Origin: an uncultured Flavobacteriales bacterium
GTDB taxonomy: Bacteria > Bacteroidota > Bacteroidia > CAIKAF01
Length of the DNA: 64,000 bases
Direction of reading: 5' to 3'
Assembly (NCBI GenBank): GCA_903837495.1
Contig: CAILUT010000056.1
Location: 113,392-177,391, forward strand
Numbering within the stretch: position 1 is the first letter of the stretch; each line of letters opens with the position of its first letter. Made by a program: the position numbers and the translations under genes. The notes under the pieces were generated by a model that was not told where the DNA came from, ran no database searches, and saw only the letters and a list, made by a program, of their open reading frames with translations. Positions 9,851 through 17,233 of the stretch are shown here, piece after piece.

Positions 9851-9857
9851 GTTTAAT

Positions 9858-11726
9858 TTATTCTGCCGATTCGTCTGCAGGGGCATCCGCCTTTTTCGAT
9901 TTGGCTTTCGATTTGGGCTTGGCATCCTCTTTCTCCGTCGCTTCCATTTCTTTTTTCAAATCAGACAAAGCACTGATGTCGCCCAATGTGGTAACATCTG
10001 CCTTTTGAACCTTTGCGGGTGCAGGAGCTGGTTTCGATTTTCCACTCACTTTCGGACGTGGCTCGGCCCCAACCTCTGGCTTGGTCGATTCATCCCATGT
10101 CCGGGTGTGCGATACCAAGATTTTCTTGTCGTCTTTGGAAAACTCCAAAATGGCAAAATCCAACTGCTCTTCAACCGAAGCTTTGCTTCCGTCTTCCTTT
10201 TTAAGGTGCTTCATCGGAGCAAATCCTTCAATTCCATAAGGCAAGGCAATTATGCCGCCTTTGTCGTTCAGCTCCAACACAGTACCTCTGTGCTTTTCCT
10301 CCGTATTAAATACGGTGGCAAATACTTCCCATGGATCCTCTTCCAATTGTTTGTGGCCCAAGGAAAGTTTGCGGCTGTTTGTGTCAATTTCAAGCACCGA
10401 AACTTCGATTTTCTCTCCAATTTTCGTGAAATCAGAGGGGTGCTTGATTTTTTTGGTCCAACTCAAATCCGAAATATGGATTAAGCCATCGATGCCTTCT
10501 TCCAATTCTACGAATATTCCATAGTTGGTGAAGTTGCGAACCACGGCCATGTGGCGGCTTCCTTGCGGATAACGACCTTCGATGTTTTCCCATGGATCCG
10601 TGCTAAGCTGCTTCATGCCCAAAGACATCTTGCGCTCCTCCCGGTCAATCGAGAGCACAACCGCTTCTACTTCGTCTCCAATTTTCAGAAAATCGTGCGC
10701 CGTACGCAAATGCTGCGACCAACTCATCTCCGATACGTGAATCAACCCTTCTACTCCAGGTGCAATTTCTACAAACGCTCCGTAATCGGCCAGTACAACG
10801 ACCTTCCCTTTTACTTTATCGTTTTCATTGATCTCAGCACTTAATGCCTCCCATGGGTGTGCACTCAATTGCTTCAATCCAAGGGCAATACGACGCTTCT
10901 CGTCGTCGTAATCCAATACCACCACGTTGATTTTTGCATCCAGTGTTACCACTTCTTCAGGGTGGTTGATGCGGCCCCAACTAATGTCCGTAATGTGAAT
11001 CAAGCCATCTACACCGCCCAAATCCACAAATACGCCGTACGATGTGATGTTTTTCACAACGCCTTCCAATACTTGTCCTTTTTCTAATTTCGATATAATG
11101 TGCTTTTTCTGCTCTTCCAGCTCTTCTTCAAGCAGGATCTTGTGCGAAACCACTACGTTCTTGAATTCCTGGTTGATTTTTACCACCTTGAATTCCATAG
11201 TCTTGCCTACATACACATCGTAATCGCGGATGGGCTTAACATCTATCTGTGAACCAGGTAAAAAAGCCTCAATCCCAAACACGTCTGCAATCAATCCTCC
11301 TTTGGTGCGGCATTTAATAACCCCTGTTATCACTTCGTCTTTTTGATGCACCTCATTCACCCGATCCCAGGCACGAATAGCACGGGCTTTGCGGTGACTC
11401 AACAACAATTGACCATTCCGATCTTCCAACTGGTCAATGTAAACCTCCACTTTATCGCCCACTGCCAAGGCAGCACTGTATCGAAATTCGGTGCGGGGTA
11501 CTACGCCTTCTGATTTGTAACCAATGTTGATTACAACGTCTTTAACCGTCAAATGAACCACACTGCCATCTAATATCTCATGTTCGGCAACGCTGCTTAG
11601 CGTTTTCTCGTACATATCCGACAAACGGACCCTCTCTTCGTTCGAATAACTTTGTCCTTTTTTGCTTACGGTTGACCAGTCAAATTCTGGTTGGGACGCA
11701 GCCCCCATTTTGTTTTCTTCTGACAT
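9858..11726 (-). CDS. rpsA: 30S ribosomal protein S1
   Basis: 622 residues with six S1 RNA-binding repeats. Repeats 3-5 carry clear motifs such as YGVFVDLGGVDGLIHITDISW, YGAFVEIAPGVEGLIHVSEMSW and YGIFVELEEGIDGLIHISDLSW. Repeats 1-2 (residues ~45-185) are the divergent ribosome-docking type. The ~80-residue C-terminal tail is rich in Lys, Ala, Pro and acidic residues. S1 binds mRNA leaders and unfolds them for initiation, which matters in Bacteroidota because Shine-Dalgarno sites are rarely used. A strong promoter (11837-11866) gives a leader of about 100 bases. Confidence 0.97.
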   Translation of the reverse strand: MSEENKMGAASQPEFDWSTVSKKGQSYSNEERVRLSDMYEKTLSSVAEHEILDGSVVHLTVKDVVINIGYKSEGVVPRTEFRYSAALAVGDKVEVYIDQLEDRNGQLLLSHRKARAIRAWDRVNEVHQKDEVITGVIKCRTKGGLIADVFGIEAFLPGSQIDVKPIRDYDVYVGKTMEFKVVKINQEFKNVVVSHKILLEEELEEQKKHIISKLEKGQVLEGVVKNITSYGVFVDLGGVDGLIHITDISWGRINHPEEVVTLDAKINVVVLDYDDEKRRIALGLKQLSAHPWEALSAEINENDKVKGKVVVLADYGAFVEIAPGVEGLIHVSEMSWSQHLRTAHDFLKIGDEVEAVVLSIDREERKMSLGMKQLSTDPWENIEGRYPQGSRHMAVVRNFTNYGIFVELEEGIDGLIHISDLSWTKKIKHPSDFTKIGEKIEVSVLEIDTNSRKLSLGHKQLEEDPWEVFATVFNTEEKHRGTVLELNDKGGIIALPYGIEGFAPMKHLKKEDGSKASVEEQLDFAILEFSKDDKKILVSHTRTWDESTKPEVGAEPRPKVSGKSKPAPAPAKVQKADVTTLGDISALSDLKKEMEATEKEDAKPKSKAKSKKADAPADESAE

Positions 11727-11836
11727 GTTGTGCAGAACTGTCGAAATTTGTTCAAATCGGCCCGGATGCCTTGGCAGACCTGTTCAAACCTCGGGATTAA
11801 ACATATTTTTTGGCTTGGCACCCTTTTAAGTGGGCA

Positions 11837-11866
11837 CAAAAATAGACAAAACTTCATCAAATCAAA
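11837..11866 (-). promoter_or_regulatory. rpsA promoter
   Basis: On the minus strand TTTG (11863-11866), an 18-base spacer, then TATTTTTG (11837-11844), an exact Bacteroidota -33/-7 pair. The predicted leader of about 100 bases contains the octamer TTTGAACA twice (11781-11788 and 11749-11756 on the complementary strand), a possible site for regulation of S1 synthesis. Confidence 0.75.
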
Positions 11867-11951
11867 GCACAATCAGGCCCTCAAACATCTTTTTCAATCC
11901 AACCCTTTTATTTTTTTTAACAAAGATGAGGCTGCTCCCAATTTATTATAC

Positions 11952-11959
11952 TAAGTTTG
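11952..11959 (+). promoter_or_regulatory. Candidate -7 box of the lipid methyltransferase gene
   Basis: TAAGTTTG is an exact TAnnTTTG match 21 bases before the ATG at 11981. It overlaps the alternative start at 11957, which argues for 11981. The -33 position lacks a TTG. Confidence 0.5.
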
Positions 11960-11980
11960 TCGGCTTTTAAACTACCTACC

Positions 11981-13180
11981 ATGAGCAAATCTCCTTTAGA
12001 TTTTATTGCAACAAAAACTCCGTCCGCAGGACGCAAATACGTTGCCGGAAAAAAAATTCCATTCTCTGAATTTATCCACGATTACGCCAACGGCGAAGTA
12101 GATATTGAAGGGGATTTCATTGAGTTTATGAACTGCCGAAACGAGGTGTTCGACTACCGTCTAACTTGGAAGCACATTAAATTCTTCTTCACCCGCATGA
12201 TTCCCGAAGTGGCTAGCCACTCTAAAAGTCAGGACGAACGAATTGTGCGCGACCACTACGACCGCGGCAACGATTTTTTCTCCTCTTTCCTTGGACCACG
12301 TATGATTTATACCTCTGGTTTCTGGAACGATGTGCCCAACGAAACGCTAGAGCAGGCGCAAGACCGTAAAATGACCATGGTCTGCGACAAACTGCTAATG
12401 AAACCCGGAAACAAGCACCTAGACATCGGTTGCGGTTGGGGTACTTTGGTGGCTTACGCCGCTAAATACTATGGCACTGATTCCACCGGCATTACCCTTG
12501 CTCAAGATGGCACCGACCACGGCAACAAGCAAATTGCCGCACACGGCGTTGCCGACCGTGCACGAATCTTGCGCATGGATTACCGCGACATGATTACCCC
12601 AGGTAAAAACAATGAAATTTTCAACCACATTACTTGCTTGGAAATGGGCGAGCACGTGGGCATCCGAAAATTCGGACGGTTTATCAAAAACATTTACGAT
12701 AAACTAGACGACGACGGTACCTTCTACTTGCAACAAGCCGGTCTTCGTGCAAACCCTGGCATTCTTGCCCGCGGTGAACACTGGGAAGATTTGGTTTGGG
12801 GTTTGTTTATGAATGAATTTATTTTCAGCGGCGCCGATGCCTCTACCCCGCTGGCCTTCTTGGTGCAAACCCTGCAAGACGCAAACTTTGAGGTGCAAAG
12901 CGTTGAAAACATTGGCATTCACTACTCGCATACCATGACTTGCTGGTACCACAACTGGGAAGCCAACAAAGAGTACATCATTCAGCATTACGGCGAATGG
13001 TGGTTCCGCACCTGGAGGGTTTTCCTTTACTGGTCTGTCATTATTGCCAGCCAAGGCTCCTCTACTTGCTGGAGCATCATTGCGCACAAAAACTACAACC
13101 GTGTGGACCGCAACCGCTACATCGGTCGCTCCAACTTGGGCGAACGCATGGAAATGGGCAACGTTCGAATCTTCGAATAA
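11981..13180 (+). CDS. Cyclopropane-fatty-acid-synthase-family SAM methyltransferase, sphingolipid C9-methyltransferase-like
   Basis: 399 residues. The SAM motif LDIGCGWGTL lies near residues 146-155, preceded by the family motif DHYDRGNDFF and GPRMIYTSGFW. CLEMGEHVGIRKFGRF and LVWGLFMNEFIFSGADASTP follow, and the end is QGSSTCWSIIAHKN. Cyclopropane synthases share the fold and the N-terminal DHYD-like motif. The combination GPRMIYTSG, GADAS, HYS and SxxCxxxxxHKN recalls, from memory, the fungal sphingolipid C9-methyltransferases, which methylate the long-chain base of glucosylceramide. Those have N-terminal membrane helices, which are absent here. Bacteroidota make sphingolipids, so a sphingoid or unsaturated acyl chain substrate is plausible. 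The ATG at 11981 is preferred over 11957 because a -7 box overlaps the latter. Confidence 0.85.
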   Translation: MSKSPLDFIATKTPSAGRKYVAGKKIPFSEFIHDYANGEVDIEGDFIEFMNCRNEVFDYRLTWKHIKFFFTRMIPEVASHSKSQDERIVRDHYDRGNDFFSSFLGPRMIYTSGFWNDVPNETLEQAQDRKMTMVCDKLLMKPGNKHLDIGCGWGTLVAYAAKYYGTDSTGITLAQDGTDHGNKQIAAHGVADRARILRMDYRDMITPGKNNEIFNHITCLEMGEHVGIRKFGRFIKNIYDKLDDDGTFYLQQAGLRANPGILARGEHWEDLVWGLFMNEFIFSGADASTPLAFLVQTLQDANFEVQSVENIGIHYSHTMTCWYHNWEANKEYIIQHYGEWWFRTWRVFLYWSVIIASQGSSTCWSIIAHKNYNRVDRNRYIGRSNLGERMEMGNVRIFE

Positions 13181-13199
13181 GCACTTTCCTTCACGTTAT

Positions 13200-13232
13200 A
13201 AACCCTCGGCATTTGTCGGGGGTTTTTTTTTT
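13200..13232 (+). terminator. Terminator of the lipid methyltransferase gene
   Basis: Stem AAACCCTCG / CGGGGGTTT (one G-T pair) with an 8-base loop, followed by a run of ten T. It lies 20 bases beyond the stop codon and touches repeat copy A. Confidence 0.85.
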
Positions 13233-13378
13233 GGCGGGCTCCGGGCTTTCGGAGGTAGTCCTCGGTTGCTGCCCAGGGGCCCAGCGGCTTTACGCGGGCT
13301 CCTAAAGTCGCCTGCGCAGCTCGCGGGCCCCAGGCCAGACACCCTGCGGGCTACCTACCTCAATCCCGCCCGCGGGCC
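13233..13378 (+). repeat. Structured interspersed repeat, copy A
   Basis: One of four ~140-base elements in the window. Outer stem P1: GCGGGC (13234-13239) with GCCCGC (13368-13373). P2: GGTAG followed by a CCTCGG-like half, against GCGGGCTACC near the 3' end. P3 is a GC-rich stem around CAGGGGCCC / GGGCCCCAG. P4, at the tip, is CGCGGGC / GCCTGCG with loop TCCTAAAGTC. The 3' flank contains TCAATCCC. The 42-base tip segment is identical to that of copy B. It fills the convergent gap between the methyltransferase gene and miaA. Confidence 0.85.
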
Positions 13379-13402
13379 AATCCTTCCCTAATTCCACTCA
13401 AT

Positions 13403-14284
13403 TTACCCAAACCCTTTCTTTTCTCCCGGAACCGCCCCATTCCCAACCTGATCCCTGAATTTGTTGAACCAAGTTGTTTGACGCCGGGCATACTGCCGGG
13501 TATGTGCATTGATGCTCGCTTCTATTTCTTCATCGCTCTCCGTTGTCTGTACATACCATTCTCGGTATCCAACCGTATTCATGGCCGGTAAATTTCGGTA
13601 TTCAATCAAGCCCAGCGCCTCTGCTTTTAGCCCCATGTTTAGCATGGCTTTCGTTCGCTTTGCTATCCTTTCATGCAGTTCTTTGCGGTCTGGGTTTTGA
13701 ATGCATAGGTGCATTTCTGCATCCCAACGCCATTTCTTGCACTCCAATCCAGATTTCCGAAAGGCCGACCAAGGTTTTTTGCTCGCCAACCAAACTTCCA
13801 ATGCCCTTCTGAGCCGAGCCAAATTTTGAATGTCCGTTTCCCGGTAATAATCCGGGTCCACAACCGACACCTGCTCCTGCAATTCAAGCAAGGAATATTG
13901 GTTCACCTGCTGGCGAATGGAATCAGAGATCGGCGGCATTTCGTCTAAATCAAACAGCAAGGCCTGCAGGTAGAAGCCCGAACCGCCTACCAAAACGACG
14001 TTTTTTCGCTTTGATAATATGGATTCCAGAATCGGACGGGCTTGCAGCGCAAACGAAACGGCATCCAAGGGTTGGCTTAGGCTGTGGCTGCCCATAAAAT
14101 GATGCTCAACGCCCCCGTATTCCTCAGGCAGAAGCCGGGCCGTTCCAATTTGCATTTCTTGATAAAACTGCCTCGAATCAAACGATATAATTTCGGTGTT
14201 CAAGGCCTGAGCCATTTCAATGCTTCGCTCGGTTTTACCCGATGCGGTAGGTCCACCCACCACGAAAATTTTGGGTTTGCTCAT
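13403..14284 (-). CDS. miaA: tRNA dimethylallyltransferase
   Basis: 293 residues, close to the family norm of about 300. MiaA transfers an isopentenyl group to A37 of tRNAs reading UNN codons. The P-loop is GGPTASGKT (residues 10-18). It is followed by FDSRQFYQEMQIGTARL, HHFMGS, the GGSGFYLQALL signature and the C-terminal ARRQTTWFNKF. The start overlaps the upstream cca stop by 4 bases (ATGA), so the two tRNA-processing genes are translationally coupled. Confidence 0.97.
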   Translation of the reverse strand: MSKPKIFVVGGPTASGKTERSIEMAQALNTEIISFDSRQFYQEMQIGTARLLPEEYGGVEHHFMGSHSLSQPLDAVSFALQARPILESILSKRKNVVLVGGSGFYLQALLFDLDEMPPISDSIRQQVNQYSLLELQEQVSVVDPDYYRETDIQNLARLRRALEVWLASKKPWSAFRKSGLECKKWRWDAEMHLCIQNPDRKELHERIAKRTKAMLNMGLKAEALGLIEYRNLPAMNTVGYREWYVQTTESDEEIEASINAHTRQYARRQTTWFNKFRDQVGNGAVPGEKKGFG

Positions 14285-15702
14285 GCCTTGGGCATTTCCA
14301 ATCCCAGCTCCACACCCAGTTCAACCATCAACGACCATGCGGCTTCCCGCTGGTTTGGAATCCGCCCCTCCAATATAGATTCTTTGATGCTGCTTTTTAT
14401 TTGGCCAACCACGGGCCCCGGAGAAATACCAAAGTAGCCTATAATTTCTTCGCCCGATATGGGGGGTTGAAAGTTCCGGATGTGGTCTTTTGCCTCTACT
14501 TCTTGCAGCTTTTCTTTTACCACTTCATAATTCCGTAGGTAGCGCGATACCCGGCCTGGGTTTTTTGAGGTGATGTCCGCTTGGCACAACAGCAATAGGT
14601 CTTCCAGGTCATCATCGGCATCCATAAGCAATCGACGCAGGGCCGAGTCGGTTATTTCATGCTTTGCCAATACAATGGGCCGCAAATGCAGCCGCACCAT
14701 TTTTTGTACAAATTTCATTTTTTCATTGCTGGGCAAACCTAGTTTTTTAAATAGTTTGGGAACCATGCGGGCTCCCAAGTCTTCGTGCCCATGAAAGGTC
14801 CAGCCATGTCCAGGTTCAAAACGCTTGGTTTGGGGTTTGGCGATGTCGTGCATCACAGCTGCCCAGCGCAACCACAGATTATTTGAAAGCAGGGCTAGAT
14901 TGTTTAATACCTCTATGGTATGGTAAAAGTTGTCTTTGTGCCCCAAGCCATTTACTTTTTCTACGCCTTTAAGCAAGCAGAATTCAGGAAACAAAACGGG
15001 CAGCAGCCCCCCTTTATCCAGCATCGAAAACAGCCGGCCCGGTTCATCGCAGGCCATCATTTTGTTCAATTCATCGGCAATCCGCTCCTTGGCTACAATT
15101 TCCATGCGTTGGGCCAGCCCAGGCATGCTGTCCCACAATTCCGGGTGGATTTCAAAATTCAACTGCATGGCAAATCGAATGGCCCTGAGCATGCGCAAGG
15201 GGTCGTCGTCAAAGGTCTTTTGGGCATCTACGGGAGTGCGAATCAGCCCTGAGTTTAAATCGGCAATCCCATTAAAGGTGTCGATTAAAGCGCCATACGT
15301 GTTCTTGTTCAGGCATATGGCCAAGGTGTTGATGGTAAAATCTCGACGGTTTAGGTCGTCTTTAAAATCACCTTGACTTACCTCTGGATTGCGCGAATCG
15401 CGCCGATAGCTTTCTTTTCGGGCTCCAACAAATTCGATGTCTAAATCTTCCCAAACAAAATGCGCGGTTCCAAAATTCTTAAAAACGGTCAGTTGTTCGC
15501 TTCTGCCCAATTTCTGAGCTACCCGTTCAGCCAGTTGCAACCCGTTCCCCACGCACATAAAATCAATGTCTTTGCATGGCCGGCCCAACAGCAAATCCCG
15601 AACAAAGCCGCCAATGACATAGCATTCCAGGCCCAAGTCATCGGCTTCTGCGCCAATTAGCTGAAAAATCGGCCGGTTCAGTTCCAAAAATGCCATGGGC
15701 AA
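14281..15702 (-). CDS. cca: CCA-adding tRNA nucleotidyltransferase with HD domain
   Basis: 473 residues. The nucleotidyltransferase head carries GGFVRDLLLG (31-40), the metal-binding D45-x-D47 and the RRDFTINTLA motif. A PolyA_pol RNA-binding region around EDPLRML-like DDPLRMLRAIRFAMQL follows. The C-terminal half has an HD phosphohydrolase motif (VMHDIAKP near 285-292). This is the class II architecture that builds or repairs the 3' CCA end of tRNAs; some relatives act as poly(A) polymerases. The start could also be the ATG two codons later. The gene overlaps miaA by 4 bases. Confidence 0.93.
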   Translation of the reverse strand: MPMAFLELNRPIFQLIGAEADDLGLECYVIGGFVRDLLLGRPCKDIDFMCVGNGLQLAERVAQKLGRSEQLTVFKNFGTAHFVWEDLDIEFVGARKESYRRDSRNPEVSQGDFKDDLNRRDFTINTLAICLNKNTYGALIDTFNGIADLNSGLIRTPVDAQKTFDDDPLRMLRAIRFAMQLNFEIHPELWDSMPGLAQRMEIVAKERIADELNKMMACDEPGRLFSMLDKGGLLPVLFPEFCLLKGVEKVNGLGHKDNFYHTIEVLNNLALLSNNLWLRWAAVMHDIAKPQTKRFEPGHGWTFHGHEDLGARMVPKLFKKLGLPSNEKMKFVQKMVRLHLRPIVLAKHEITDSALRRLLMDADDDLEDLLLLCQADITSKNPGRVSRYLRNYEVVKEKLQEVEAKDHIRNFQPPISGEEIIGYFGISPGPVVGQIKSSIKESILEGRIPNQREAAWSLMVELGVELGLEMPKA

Positions 15703-15710
15703 AAATAGGG

Positions 15711-16805
15711 CTAATTCCCGTTTGCTACAAGGGAATACAAACCTAGCCAGGCAGGAATAAGCCGTTCAGGGCTGAATTTCTGCAAATGGCTTTGGCATTC
15801 TTCCGCGTTCAACGGCATGGGATTTTCTAAAATGCGAATCAGAGTCTCTGCCCATTCCTCTGGCCGATATGGAGATGCATAATAAACGCAATCTCCACCG
15901 GCTTCTTCCATCGCCGTCCCCGAACTCGTAATAACGGGCTTTTGGGCCATTAACCCCTCCAGCACAGGAAGTCCAAATCCCTCCATAACCGAGGGGTAAA
16001 CCAAGGCATCGCAATGCTGAATCCAACCGTTTTTCTCCCCTTCTGAAATTTCTCCAGTTAGGTGAACACGCCCCGTTAACCCCATGTTTTTTATAAAACC
16101 CATTAGGCTTGAACGCATGCCTAAATCTTTCCCAACCAACACCAAATGGTGGGGAACACGCTTCCGAATCAGCAGAAAGGCCTCAAGCAGCATTCCAATG
16201 TTTTTTCGGGCTTCTAAATTCCCAACGTACAGAAAATAGGGCTGAATTGACTTGATTGGGGCGGTGGCAGGAATTAAACTGGGCTGGAATACCGGCGGCA
16301 TGACTTCGGCTGTTTTTCCCATTAATGCGGATTGGTCTTGCAGCCGCCCAGCCGTATAACGACTCACACTCACAACCATCGATGCCCGCCTCAGTGCATG
16401 ACGTGTTTTGAATCGATACAATATTGCATTCCAAAACGAATGGTAGGCAGGAACATCAAAGGCAATGGCATCGTGTACGGTAACAATGGCGGGAACATCT
16501 AAATCAAAGGGAAGTTCGGGCGACAAGGCATGAAATACAGAAACGCCCTGCTTTTTTACCTCTTTGCCCATGCCCAGTGTCCTCCAAGTCCCTGAAGGGG
16601 AGCTTGGACTCACAATCCGTATGCCCGCTGCACGCATTTCGTCCCTAAAATCCAAACGATCCAGGCATGGACTAAACAGCACAATTCGTTCGGCCGGTAA
16701 GGCCCTAGCCAGCATCCGAATGTGGTTGCGGGCATAATGCCCCAATCCCGACGCATTCGAAAATGCCCTTTTGGCGTCAAATCCGACAACAAATTCCTGA
16801 TTCAT
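15711..16805 (-). CDS. GT4 family glycosyltransferase
   Basis: 364 residues with the GT-B fold. The donor-binding C-terminal domain carries YVGNLEARKNIGMLLEAF, HLTGEISEGEK, the E-x7-E signature in PSVMEGFGLPVLEGL, and AMEEAGGDCVYY. The N-terminal domain has DAKRAFSNASGLGHYARN, typical of GT4 mannosyl/glucosyltransferases. The acceptor is unknown; no polysaccharide cluster surrounds it. The frame extends to 16940, but a promoter at 16823-16854 and the family start MNQEFVVGFDAKRAF favour 16805. It starts 8 bases before the cca start region and may be co-transcribed with cca-miaA. Confidence 0.88.
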   Translation of the reverse strand: MNQEFVVGFDAKRAFSNASGLGHYARNHIRMLARALPAERIVLFSPCLDRLDFRDEMRAAGIRIVSPSSPSGTWRTLGMGKEVKKQGVSVFHALSPELPFDLDVPAIVTVHDAIAFDVPAYHSFWNAILYRFKTRHALRRASMVVSVSRYTAGRLQDQSALMGKTAEVMPPVFQPSLIPATAPIKSIQPYFLYVGNLEARKNIGMLLEAFLLIRKRVPHHLVLVGKDLGMRSSLMGFIKNMGLTGRVHLTGEISEGEKNGWIQHCDALVYPSVMEGFGLPVLEGLMAQKPVITSSGTAMEEAGGDCVYYASPYRPEEWAETLIRILENPMPLNAEECQSHLQKFSPERLIPAWLGLYSLVANGN

Positions 16806-17233
16806 CTTGGCAGCTTGGGCCACAAAGTAACGGCTTAAGCAACGAATCGCCAAACCTACCTGAACATCACGCATTCGAATCGCATGGCATTTTTGTACTT
16901 TCGTTGGGTGTCTGATTTTTTCGAAGTTTTGAGGGTTCAAAATCCATACGCTGCTGCCTCAGTTCAGCTCAATAAAGCCATGAAACCGCAGGCAGGCCAG
17001 GTCGATTCCGCTTTGATTTTATGCGACTCCCAACTTTTTTCGCCTGCAAGGGCCATTGAAATTCGATTGGGGCTTTCTTTCCGGCCATTCCAACTCTTAA
17101 TAACAGCCTTGCTTTCGGCCTTAGCTCTTGCCTCTGCTTTGCCCAATTTTGTCCAAAACAAACCGCAAGCAGCCATGCAGGGGCAAAGAACTTCCCCCCT
17201 AAAAGGCATGCGCCCACTCCAGCGTTATAGTAT
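16806..17233 (+). other. Divergent intergenic stretch with two promoters and a doubtful small ORF
   Basis: 428 bases between the glycosyltransferase and the NtrY-like kinase. Minus strand: TTTG (16851-16854), 20-base spacer, TTACTTTG (16823-16830), one mismatch to the -7 consensus, serving the glycosyltransferase. Plus strand: TACTTTCG (16896-16903), a near match. From that point a leader of about 320 bases precedes the kinase. It contains an 85-codon frame (16980-17237) with one hydrophobic stretch whose TGA overlaps the kinase ATG (ATGA). I do not recognise the peptide and competing frames are equally open, so I do not call it a gene. Confidence 0.4.

Noticed and set aside
13350..13378. GTTCAATCCC-like 3' parts of the repeats recall a tRNA T-arm
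   Set aside because: No cloverleaf: anticodon and D arms and a 7-bp acceptor stem cannot be drawn, and the neighbouring stems fit a long hairpin instead.
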